The notes below the pieces were generated by a model. The model ran no database searches. It saw only the letters and a list, made by a program, of their open reading frames with translations, and was not told the DNA's origin. A DNA stretch of 12,517 nucleotides, from the NCBI GenBank assembly GCA_030446525.1, contig JAUJNC010000202.1:1-12517 (forward strand). Reading direction: 5' to 3'. A program made the position numbers and the translations under genes. The DNA comes from Armatimonadaceae bacterium. GTDB taxonomy: Bacteria; Armatimonadota; Armatimonadia; Armatimonadales; Armatimonadaceae. Below, one piece after another: positions 1-5,829 of the stretch (positions within the stretch are counted from its first letter, which is position 1; each line of letters begins with the position of its first letter).

Positions 1-28
1 CATTCGTAGACAACAGCGCCCCTCCCTA

Positions 29-106
29 TTACACGTCCTGCGGATCCACGAACGTGATGCCCGGGAAGCGCCGCCACATCACGTTCGTGTCCGTCAGATA
101 GGCCAC
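29..106 (-). pseudogene. VapC-type PIN toxin scar (internal deletion)
   Basis: A 25-codon reading frame starts with GTG four bases after the repaired stop of the upstream antitoxin and ends in TAA. Its first residues, VAYLTDTNVMW, match the start of a PIN-domain toxin, including the first catalytic aspartate in DTNV. Its remaining residues, RRFPGITFVDPQDV, look like the C-terminal end of the same family, where a 'DF.RFPGI...P' tail is usual. The roughly 100 residues between, which hold the other acidic residues, are missing. I infer an in-frame internal deletion leaving a dead toxin. The order antitoxin then toxin, almost touching, is what a VapBC pair shows. The junction region contains a perfect 13-bp inverted repeat (47-59 and 77-89). 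Confidence 0.55.
47..89. repeat. 13-bp perfect inverted repeat across the PIN deletion scar
   Basis: Positions 47-59 (cacgaacgtgatg) and 77-89 (catcacgttcgtg) are exact reverse complements separated by 17 bases. The arms encode the DTNV end and the GITFV part of the toxin scar, so the repeat brackets the deletion point. It could form a hairpin in DNA or mRNA. Confidence 0.7.
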
Positions 107-109
107 GCG

Positions 110-393
110 CTAAAGCCTCTCATCGTAGAGGCTTTCCCGGCCGAATGCCTCATCCGGCAAGACAGTAGCCCCCGGTTCTTCTGGGCAAGCGCATCCATCG
201 CCCGGATTCTCTCCCGGGGCGTCATCTCGTGGTAAGCGGTTCTGTTCCAGTCTTCACCACCCTTCCTGGTAACTTCCGGCAGGTGCTCCGTCACGAGCTT
301 GTTGGCAAGTGCTGCCGGGTCAAGACCGTTCTGCTTGGCAGCTGCGGCAAGCTGTGCCTCCTGTTCCGGGGTGAGATCAATAGTCAGTGTCAT
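110..393 (-). pseudogene. RHH-like antitoxin, one-base frameshift near its 3' end
   Basis: The product starts MTLTIDLTPEQEAQLAAAAK. This fits a small antitoxin with a short beta strand followed by two helices (ribbon-helix-helix-like), which would bind its own promoter and neutralise a partner toxin. I chose ATG at 393 because GGAGGGAGA lies just upstream; a longer frame to 450 lacks such a site. Frame is lost at the five-C run 169-173. Adding one base restores an acidic tail, LPDEAFGRESLYDERL, ending at 110-112, for about 95 residues. Without it the frame runs to 94 with an unlikely basic tail. A toxin scar follows directly. The N-terminal half resembles that of the antitoxin at 5429-5707. 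The family call is by pattern, not by search. Confidence 0.6.
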
Positions 394-465
394 CGCTCTC
401 CCTCCTCTGGCCTGTCCCCCGAGAGTATACACCGGAATGGCTCCGGACATATAGCATAAAGGAGG

Positions 466-736
466 TTGTCACACACAAACAACAAAGAAGAAGCCCGTTC
501 CAGTAGGAACTACTCCGAGACGACCGCCTTGCTGTCCGCAGCCCTACAGCACCACGGTTGTGAAGCTGTTGCTGGAGCACGGCGCGGACGTGAACGCCCA
601 AGACGACTCCGACAGCACGGCTTTGGTCCGCGCGGCACACGCGGGCTGTACCGCGACAGTTTGGATTCTCCTGGACAAGGGCGCAAAGGTCAACGCGACC
701 AATAGACGTAGATTAGGTCTGTTGTTAAAGTTCTGA
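466..736 (+). pseudogene. Ankyrin-repeat fragment, frameshifted
   Basis: Two ankyrin repeats can be read. One carries VVKLLLEHGADVNAQD and the next TALVRAA followed by ILLDKGAKVNATN, both close to the ankyrin consensus. An earlier TALLSAA lies in another frame. Dropping one base from the CCC at 542-544 joins the two into a continuous repeat array ending at TGA 734-736. The start is unclear: GGAGG at 461-465 touches a TTG at 466, which is too close for normal spacing. At under 90 residues it is much shorter than most ankyrin proteins and is probably a remnant. Ankyrin repeats bind other proteins; no partner can be named. Confidence 0.6.
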
Positions 737-756
737 CAAGAAATGATCGAAACCTA

Positions 757-785
757 TTGACACATGAAGGGTGATCAGTTATAAT
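757..785 (+). promoter_or_regulatory. Consensus sigma-70 promoter of the secreted-protein gene
   Basis: TTGACA at 757-762 and TATAAT at 780-785 are both perfect hexamers with an ideal 17-bp spacer. Transcription would start near 792, giving a leader of about 155 bases before the ATG at 947. Confidence 0.85.
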
Positions 786-797
786 TGTGTCACCCTT
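767..797. promoter_or_regulatory. Dyad overlapping the promoter (candidate operator)
   Basis: AAGGGTGA (767-774) and TCACCCTT (790-797) form an exact 8-bp inverted repeat. It brackets the -10 box and the likely start site, as a repressor operator would. A T-rich stretch follows, so a weak terminator for the ankyrin fragment is an alternative. No repressor gene is identifiable nearby. Confidence 0.5.
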
Positions 798-946
798 TTG
801 TAAGAACACATTTGCTATCGAGTCTTGCTTGAGGGGGAAAGGAGATTTCATAAAGATTTCGTCGCACTGAAGAATGGTTCTGGCCTTGGCTATCAGCCGC
901 TGGGTTCCTACCGTTAGTTCAAGATTATCGCAGGAGGAAATGAAAA

Positions 947-1675
947 ATGAAGGTCCACGTTGTGTCCTCAGTCATGCGGGCTTTTCTTCTCGCTCTTTGG
1001 GCTGTTTCCCTTCTAGGGTATGCAAGCTCAAGGGTAAATGCTCAATACTCGATAAGCTGTACCGAGGCACTAGCAAGCGCCGCGGGCTCGGTGATCGGCG
1101 ACGCGAATGCTACCGTGTCTTTAGATAATGGTAATACTTACCAACTGTTGCCAGATTTTTTCGATTATGACGCGCGGGACCCGAGCAATCTGCTTCAGGT
1201 GAATTTGCTGATTGCTAGTGACTGCTATGTAGTAGGAGAAGGCACATCATATGGTTACGCGGGAGTGTCTGGTACCGCCAAGTATCTTGTTGAGGGGCCT
1301 GCTAGGTCCGAAGCCTACGAAGTAACAGTAGTATTTCTCAGGGAAATCGATACCCATTGCCTTGGAGATCTTTCCGTTCCTGAGGCATCAGGGGCAGCCA
1401 ATGCTTCGACGCTTGGAGGGGGATGCAGCGTGGGAGTAGGCGGATCGATTACAACAGACGGTAACTCCTTCATTACCCAGTACGAACTACCGTATACAGT
1501 TGCAATCGGCGCGGACGGCAAGATTTTAGAGCCTTTAGAAGTTAGCTTCGCAAATCAAACACAAGCACGAGTAGATCATTTCGAGCCGTATCCTGGCTCG
1601 TTGGCCAACGCAAGTGCAACATACCGCTTTCGGCCAATCAGGATTGAAGGTCCTGACGGTACGGTTTACCTTTAG
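947..1675 (+). CDS. Secreted protein of unknown function
   Basis: I do not recognise this 242-residue protein. It has a clear Sec signal peptide: basic start, hydrophobic core RAFLLALWAVSLLGYA, and a likely cleavage after V-N-A at residue 32. The mature part has four cysteines (residues 38, 93, 138, 160), enough for two disulfide bonds, and is rich in Gly, Ala, Ser, Thr and acidic residues. Alternating short strands suggest a beta-rich extracellular fold. No membrane anchor, lipobox or sorting tail is visible. ATG at 947 is chosen because AGGAGG sits 9 bases upstream; ATG 940 is too close to it. The gene is intact, stands alone between a perfect promoter and a strong terminator, and has lower GC than the genes to its right, which hints at separate acquisition. 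Confidence 0.85.
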   Translation: MKVHVVSSVMRAFLLALWAVSLLGYASSRVNAQYSISCTEALASAAGSVIGDANATVSLDNGNTYQLLPDFFDYDARDPSNLLQVNLLIASDCYVVGEGTSYGYAGVSGTAKYLVEGPARSEAYEVTVVFLREIDTHCLGDLSVPEASGAANASTLGGGCSVGVGGSITTDGNSFITQYELPYTVAIGADGKILEPLEVSFANQTQARVDHFEPYPGSLANASATYRFRPIRIEGPDGTVYL

Positions 1676-1748
1676 GGAACCCCTTCGGCTTCCCGGCCTC
1701 ATGGTTCATCGGCCACGTAAAATGCAGACACAATAAGCACATAACGGT

Positions 1749-1788
1749 AAAGCAACAGGCTCGGGGACCACCCCGAGCCTGTTGCTTT
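1749..1788 (+). terminator. Strong hairpin terminator after the secreted-protein gene
   Basis: An 18-bp perfect stem (1749-1766 with 1771-1788) has a 4-base ACCA loop. The stem begins with AAAGC and ends with GCTTT, so it could stop transcription from either side, although no long T-run follows. Confidence 0.8.
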
Positions 1789-1814
1789 CGAGCTAGCGAA
1801 CTCCATTCGAACTA

Positions 1815-1905
1815 CTAGTGGGTCACTTGCCACGCACCACGCAACCTGTCTGGCAACGGGATGACCATCTGCATGTCATCAGCACGTGTGGGCTCCAGCA
1901 ACCAC
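1815..1905 (-). pseudogene. 3' part of a small gene split by the IS element
   Basis: In the minus frame ending at TAG 1815-1817 the last residues read LLEPTRADD then MQMVIPLPDRLRGAWQVTH. This looks like genuine coding sequence and runs up to the left IS end. The matching 5' part is at 3151-3296 on the other side of the element. Joining across the insertion with one CTAG copy leaves a one-base frame offset, so the join is inferred. I do not recognise the protein. Confidence 0.35.
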
Positions 1906-1909
1906 CTAG

Positions 1910-1935
1910 GTGAGGCCCGGTCATAATTCTTGTTG
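1910..1935. repeat. IS left terminal inverted repeat
   Basis: Twenty-six bases that pair with 3121-3146 with a single mismatch (third C of the GGCCC versus T). Confidence 0.85.
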
Positions 1936-2006
1936 ATATTTGTTGCTGAACAATGGCAACTTAGTTCTGCTGAACCCACTTCCTGTTCCGGCAGATCGGT
2001 CATCCC

Positions 2007-2985
2007 TCAGGCCGCCCGCAGAAACGGCTTGAGACCGACGTTGAGATCCAGAGCATGCTCGAAGCGATACCACAGAGCCAACTGATACACGAAGATAGCG
2101 CCCAGAGCAAACCGGGCCGTCGCCACCTTGCCCTTGGTTGGCACCGGACCATGCGCCGCAAAGATGCCCTTGAAATGCTCGTTCAAGTTCTCCATAGCCA
2201 AAGAGCGCAGCTTATGGAAGATGCGCCGCACTTCCACCCCACCGTCGGTGTGCGGATACTTGCCCGGCTGACGCGTCCCCAGAGCAAAGCCACCCAGATG
2301 GCAAAACCAGCGCGGAGGCACGAGAAGACGGCAGAGCGCCGGACGCCAGCGGGGGGGGGCGGGCGGGGCGGGAGCAACTGCCGGGCTACTCCCCATCATC
2401 GGCGTTGGTACCGTCAGTCGGGCCGCAAGAGGAATCCAGACACCGGCCACCACCGAAGCGATGTGCAGTTTCCAGCCGCAGACCCATCCATGCCAGCCCG
2501 ATTTGCCCACCCGCCTCGGTATCGATGCGGCTGCGGCACGACACCTTGTCTCTGTCCTTCTTGTGCCAGACTGCTGCGTCTTTGGCCCGAAGCACCGTGC
2601 TGTCCATTGCTGCCGCCCGCCCACCGTGCTGCCACGGCTGTATCAGCGCTACCAAGTGGCGTCCCAGACACCAATCTGTGCTGGCAGCGTCCGGGGAAGT
2701 GCGGCCAGTTCTTCTATCAAAGGTTCTTCTGGTCGGATAGCGCCCGTTTTCCCTCAGCAAAGCGCGCAAGGTCTGCATTTTCGGCTGTGGGCTGCTCCAA
2801 GACCGACAAAGAGTTCGTGCACTTGGTGCAGCCTTTCGAAGGATCATGATCACCAATGCCTGAGGAAACAGGCGCCTTGTGTAGATCCTGGGCCTGCCTC
2901 TGCCGCGCTTCTTGGGCGGTGTGGGCATGGGAATTCGGTCATCGAGCCGCACAAGCAGGACAAGAAGACTTTTCTGCGGTACCAT
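2007..2985 (-). pseudogene. IS5-family DDE transposase, multiply frameshifted
   Basis: The enzyme would cut and join the IS ends. ATG at 2985 follows GGAGG at good spacing and gives MVPQKSLLVLLVRLDDRIP, then a basic PKKRGRGRPRIY segment. Later motifs in order are RENGRYPTRRTF, AAMDSTVLRA (first catalytic Asp), VWHKKDRD, SGWHGWVCGWKLH, VWIPLAARLT, YPHTDGGVEVRRIFHKL, MENLNEHFKGIF (catalytic Glu region) and a C-terminal YRFEHALDLNVGLKPFLRAA. They fall in alternating frames. Several shifts come as insertion/deletion pairs, for example near 2833-2838 and 2712-2716, so frame is lost and then regained. I could not find the second catalytic Asp motif in any frame around 2280-2380, where a run of nine Gs sits. 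Total length, about 326 codons, is normal for the family. Confidence 0.8.
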
Positions 2986-3120
2986 AAAGTTGCCTCCGAC
3001 GTGGGATGTGTAGCAACTTCTAGGGTATGCGGCCACCGCGCCTGGGCAAGCCTCGGGCGCGGTGTTCCTTCCCGCACGAGCGTTCATCTTGCTATATTGT
3101 TAATGCTCAGCAGTAAATGG

Positions 3121-3146
3121 CAACAAGAATTATGACCAGGCCTCAC
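3121..3146. repeat. IS right terminal inverted repeat
   Basis: Reverse complement of 1910-1935 at 25 of 26 positions. CTAG follows directly at 3147-3150. Confidence 0.85.
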
Positions 3147-3150
3147 CTAG

Positions 3151-3296
3151 GTTAGACGCTCACGAAATCGCAGACGGACGGCATCGGCATTCCAGCCGCA
3201 CGCCATCGTGCCCAGCCGCTCCATGATCTGCTCGGTGCCCTGCAGATAGTGCCCACTGAACCTCCTCAAGCTAGAGTACCAATCTCTGATTACCAA
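3151..3296 (-). pseudogene. 5' part of the small gene split by the IS element
   Basis: The minus frame just downstream of the prepilin-like stop reads FSGHYLQGTEQIMERLGTM and then CGWNADAVRLRFRERLT, stopping at TAG formed by the CTAG at the IS border. The residues look like true protein, and the continuation is at 1815-1905. GAGGAGG lies inside it near 3260, but no well-spaced ATG follows in this frame, so the start is uncertain. It may have been the gene after the prepilin in one operon. The function is unknown. Confidence 0.35.
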
Positions 3297-4119
3297 TCAC
3301 GTGCTCCAGCCGGAGTTGTCGGTAGCTTGACCTCTCCAAGCGCCGTTGTCAAAGACGTAATCTCTGTGGTACAGCCTCTTGGTCGGAACCGACTTAACAT
3401 GTCCGTCACCATACAAAACCATAGATAAGGTTCCGTCTATCATGGACTTCACGGAAGCATTCGAGGTGACCGTAGTAGGTACATCCCTTACCTCTTTGGT
3501 GCGGTCCCCACACGCCAACATTGTATGGGTCACCATTCAGCGCGACTTTATACTGCGGTGGGCGAGCAAGCTGCCCACCTTCCACCAACATCAAAGTCTC
3601 TGCGGGTCTAGCTATAGATGCCAAAGGCGCTGACGATCATATGAAGAAGACTGAAAAGCCCATAAGAGGCGACTGAGCAACTGGAACGGGCCGAAGATCC
3701 ATCCTGCCAAATGTCCAGTAGTTGTAGGCATAGGTATTACTGAGAGTCGACAAACCAGCCTTTGCTGAAGGACACGCCCAAACTTGGCCTATCTGTCCAA
3801 ACGTAGCGGTATTACTTCGATCCACTGCAAGGCCATTTTTGATATACGGATTGACAAGACCGGGAAACATACGATCCAGGCTCCATATATATCGAAGGCA
3901 TACCCATTAGTCCATGGTGGGAAGACCTCGTCGTAATCTTGGGCATACATTTGAAAGGCAGTGCCAATCTGGCTTCAAATTGGACGCGCAGGCCGTCTGC
4001 CGTGCCTTTCAGCTTGGCGAAGACGGAAGAGGATGGCGGCGAGATCGCCATTATCGCGATCACGACGAGCGTGATCAGCGTGAAGCCGATCCGATGGTGA
4101 GGAACTGGTTTTTAGCCAT
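3297..4119 (-). pseudogene. Prepilin-like H-X9-DG (DUF1559-type) protein, many frame breaks
   Basis: Members of this family begin with a type IV prepilin N-terminus, are cleaved by prepilin peptidase and are thought to sit in pseudopilus-like or surface structures. ATG at 4119 follows AAGGAG. Pieces in order across frames are KNQFLTIG, GFTLITLVVIAIMAI, LAAILF, ACASNLK, QIGTAFQMYAQDYDEVFPPW, GLVNPYIKNG, GQVWACPSAKAG, SNTYAYNYWTFGRMD, GGQLARPPQYKVALNG, VWGPHQRGKG, and YGDGHVKSVPTKRLY near the end, the DG motif. The stop is at 3297-3299. The pilin motif has Thr where position +5 is normally Glu (GFTLIT for GFTLIE). At least five breaks are needed, plus one in-frame TGA near 3640, so either the gene is dead or the sequence is faulty here. 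This family is the main lineage clue in the window. Confidence 0.75.
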
Positions 4120-4161
4120 AACATTGCTCCTTCAGATGACGTCGGCCTGAGTATTAGATAG

Positions 4162-4190
4162 TATATACCCATATTCCTGCTTTTTAGCAA
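4162..4190 (-). promoter_or_regulatory. Promoter of the prepilin-like gene
   Basis: On the minus strand TTGCTA (4185-4190) and TATATA (4162-4167) are 17 bp apart. The predicted start gives a leader of about 35 bases before ATG 4119. Confidence 0.55.
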
Positions 4191-4251
4191 CAGGGCAGCA
4201 AAATCTTTTTCGTCGGGCGGCATAGGAGCATCAGGTGATGTCACCATACCT

Positions 4252-4336
4252 GTAGGGGTCGGGCTTGCCCTACCCAAATCCGCGCCGGATAACGCAGCTC
4301 GGGGTGGCAGCAGGGCAGGGCAAGCCCGACCCCTAC
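4252..4336. repeat. Palindromic intergenic repeat, 20-bp perfect arms
   Basis: Positions 4252-4271 (gtaggggtcgggcttgccct) and 4317-4336 are exact reverse complements around a 45-base centre. It lies between the end of the 4393-5707 operon and the prepilin promoter. It could act as a terminator, an RNA-stabilising hairpin, or a REP/MITE-like dispersed repeat. No coding frame in it looks real. Confidence 0.8.
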
Positions 4337-4392
4337 GTGCGGAACATGTTTATGGTGCGTACTACGTTGCCCGGTCGTAGAACCACGAGGAA

Positions 4393-4806
4393 TCATTCGC
4401 CGAATCTACTGCCGCTCAGCCACCAGTGCAAGCGGGTAAGCCAAGTAGTAATACGTTCAGCACTGGCCGCAGCGCTTTGCAGTGACTCGCGCCAGGTGTG
4501 AAAGCCGTGCCAGGCGCCGAGGGGGGATAAGAGGGCGTCGGCGGGGACCGGGAGGGCGCGGTCGGTGAGGAAGGAGACGCCGCCTTCGTGGGTCACGGCC
4601 TGCTCCTGGCCGTGCCGGCGCCTGGAGGACAGCGGGGCGACAAGGAGGGTGTCACCCTGCACCGCCAGGACGAGGACCGGGCGGCGCTTGAAGTGGGCCT
4701 CGAAGCCGAGGGCGACGCCGTCGCACCACCAGACCTGGCCGGGACGGAGGCGGTCTGCTGGAGGGAAGTTAGAAGGCGCTTCCGGTTGGGGGTCGGGAGC
4801 GGTCAC
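4393..4806 (-). CDS. PemK/MazF-like protein (probable endoribonuclease toxin)
   Basis: The 137-residue product contains LRPGQVWWCDGV, then FKRRPVLVLAVQGDTLLVAP and LSSRRR. This pattern fits PemK/MazF toxins, whose small beta barrel cuts mRNA: a 'G.vww' opening, an 'RPvLVl' strand with the conserved Arg, and an 'APLSS' strand in the place of the usual 'PLT'. An N-terminal proline-rich extension of about 20 residues and a Trp-rich C-terminal helix are extra. The GTG start at 4806 overlaps the stop of the upstream DUF4926-like gene by four bases (GTGA), so translation is likely coupled. It is the last gene of a four-gene operon. If it is a toxin, its antidote should be one of the genes before it. 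The family call is by motif only. Confidence 0.6.
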   Translation of the reverse strand: MTAPDPQPEAPSNFPPADRLRPGQVWWCDGVALGFEAHFKRRPVLVLAVQGDTLLVAPLSSRRRHGQEQAVTHEGGVSFLTDRALPVPADALLSPLGAWHGFHTWRESLQSAAASAERITTWLTRLHWWLSGSRFGE

Positions 4807-5066
4807 GCGGCCCGTTCCATCTCCTGCGCGGGCTCGTCGCTATCGGGGGCGCCATCCCCCGGAAGAGGCGCATAGTGCAGCACCATCAACTGCTCCGGTT
4901 TGAGCGCGAGCAAGGCGTAGGTCTCTCCGCCATCGTCGGAAAACTCGACCTCGAATGCGCCGTCGGGGTAGGTTTCGACAACCGTCCCCACCTGCCCCCG
5001 GCGTAGCCCCCTTTCCGGCAGGTCCTGGGTCAGGGCCACGACATCAAGCACCTTGATTCCCACCAT
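4803..5066 (-). CDS. DUF4926-like small protein
   Basis: The 87-residue protein carries VVALTQDLPERGLRRGQVGT and then VVETYPDGAFEVEFSDDGGE and TYALLALKPEQL. This is the DUF4926 pattern, a small SH3-like beta barrel of unknown function, with an acidic tail added. The ATG at 5066 has AAAGGA upstream and lies 23 bases inside the end of the DUF6883-like gene. Its stop overlaps the next start (GTGA). The acidic, compact make-up would suit an immunity or antitoxin role beside DUF6883 or the PemK-like protein, but that is inference. Confidence 0.75.
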   Translation of the reverse strand: MVGIKVLDVVALTQDLPERGLRRGQVGTVVETYPDGAFEVEFSDDGGETYALLALKPEQLMVLHYAPLPGDGAPDSDEPAQEMERAA

Positions 5067-5412
5067 CTCTGTGTCCTTTCTTACGTACGTAACACGTGAT
5101 CAAGCGGGGAAAGGCCTCGCTGGACCGGATGGTCCAAGCGCTCCGGACGGGTGCCTCGCCCGCCGGACCGCTCATGGTGAAATCGACGACATAGCGTTGC
5201 CCTCGTTCGTCCTTTTCGCTGAGCGTCGCCTCTTCCTCACGCGCCGCCTTCAGGAGCGCGGCGCGCAACAACTCGGCGTCTTCGGCGCGAATGCCAAGGA
5301 CGGATGCAAAGACGCGCGCCTTGTGCCTTCCGTCCTTGTGCTCCGGGTTCAGGCAGTAGCCGGTCAGCTTTTCCATCGGGACATGCGCCTTCTCGCCGTT
5401 CGGTAACTTCAT
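5044..5412 (-). CDS. DUF6883-like protein
   Basis: The 122 residues include KLTGYCLNPEHKDGRHKARV then FASVLGI, AELLRAALLKAAREEEATL, GQRYVVDFTMSG, RSAWTIRS and PRLITCYV. The 'L.peH..GrhKArvF...lGi' block is the hallmark I associate with DUF6883, usually a stand-alone domain of about 110 residues. The biochemical role is unknown to me; conserved His, Lys and Arg could be catalytic. ATG at 5412 is 16 bases after the antitoxin stop. No Shine-Dalgarno is visible before it, so it probably relies on coupling to the antitoxin. Its place directly behind an antitoxin, where a toxin normally sits, makes it the best toxin candidate of the cassette together with the PemK-like protein. Confidence 0.7.
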   Translation of the reverse strand: MKLPNGEKAHVPMEKLTGYCLNPEHKDGRHKARVFASVLGIRAEDAELLRAALLKAAREEEATLSEKDERGQRYVVDFTMSGPAGEAPVRSAWTIRSSEAFPRLITCYVRKKGHRDGGNQGA

Positions 5413-5428
5413 AGGAGAACAATTCGGC

Positions 5429-5707
5429 TCACGGGAAGAGCAGCCTTTCTCCAGTAGCCGCGCGGTTGGCGTTCATCGCTCGCTTGAACTCAGCCAGTTC
5501 CTCTTCCGCCGCCTTGATTTCCTCCGGGTCGTCTGTTGCGTCCTCCTCGCGCCAGGACCGGAGGAGCGCCGACAAAGCATTTCGCGGGGCCGGGAGACTG
5601 GATTCGATAAGCTGCCGGGCGTACTCCGCCTTGTCTATACCGCGCCGCGTCGCTTCCTGCTGCAGTCGCGTTTCTACGTCGGGAGAAAGATCGATCATCA
5701 GTCCCAT
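5429..5707 (-). CDS. RHH-like antitoxin, first gene of the four-gene cassette
   Basis: The product of 92 residues starts MGLMIDLSPDVETRLQQEAT, continues RRGIDKAEYARQLIESSLP, and ends in a highly charged helix, KAAEEELAEFKRAMN. A strand plus two helices followed by a disordered or helical toxin-binding tail is typical of small DNA-binding antitoxins. ATG at 5707 is chosen because AAGGAGGA lies 8 bases upstream; the frame is open back to 5782 but without such a site. It resembles the antitoxin at 110-393 over the N-terminal 40 residues. That one is followed by a PIN toxin, this one by DUF6883, so the same antitoxin scaffold appears with two partner types. It likely represses its own promoter. 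Confidence 0.7.
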   Translation of the reverse strand: MGLMIDLSPDVETRLQQEATRRGIDKAEYARQLIESSLPAPRNALSALLRSWREEDATDDPEEIKAAEEELAEFKRAMNANRAATGERLLFP

Positions 5708-5773
5708 AGTCGTGTTCCTCCTTATGAAAGTTGCGCGGTGCCTTTGCGTGCCGCACCGGGCGACGCAAAGGTC

Positions 5774-5789
5774 TATAACCATTATAACC
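5774..5789 (-). promoter_or_regulatory. Promoter -10 region with direct repeats (candidate operator)
   Basis: On the minus strand the sequence reads GGTTATAATGGTTATAG. TATAAT (5781-5786) is a perfect -10 box, and GGTTATA occurs twice, 9 bp apart (5783-5789 and 5774-5780). No good -35 box is seen 16-18 bp upstream. Direct repeats over a -10 box in front of an antitoxin gene suggest autoregulation. Confidence 0.5.
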
Positions 5790-5829
5790 TACGCGAAATC
5801 CGCAAGCGGCGCGTTAACCGGGGTGAGCG

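Larger units (their letters stand above)
1910..3146. mobile_element. IS5-like insertion sequence
   Basis: The element is about 1237 bp. Its ends are inverted repeats of 26 bp at 1910-1935 and 3121-3146 with one mismatch, beginning GTGAGGCC. CTAG flanks both ends (1906-1909 and 3147-3150); IS5 itself duplicates a CTAG-type target, so this is a plausible target duplication. Because ACCTAGGT is present at both ends and is itself palindromic, the exact boundary could move by a base or two. One transposase is carried on the minus strand. Length, end structure and transposase motifs fit the IS5 group of DDE elements. The transposase is broken, so the copy is probably not self-mobile if the sequence is correct. 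Confidence 0.85.

Noticed and set aside
757..800. Terminator for the ankyrin fragment instead of an operator
   Set aside because: The stem has a long loop holding a perfect -10 box and a perfect -35 box lies 17 bp upstream, so a promoter/operator reading is stronger, although dual use is not excluded.
874..1128. Alternative plus-strand frame overlapping the start of the secreted protein
   Set aside because: No spaced ribosome site at 874 and no protein-like features; AGGAGG at 932-937 fits the ATG at 947.
2007..2985. Programmed frameshifting in the transposase
   Set aside because: IS elements may use one programmed shift, but here there are many, including paired insertion/deletion sites, and the second catalytic Asp region cannot be found.
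2055..3135. Long plus-strand frames inside the IS element
   Set aside because: They oppose the transposase, whose motifs are recognisable on the minus strand.
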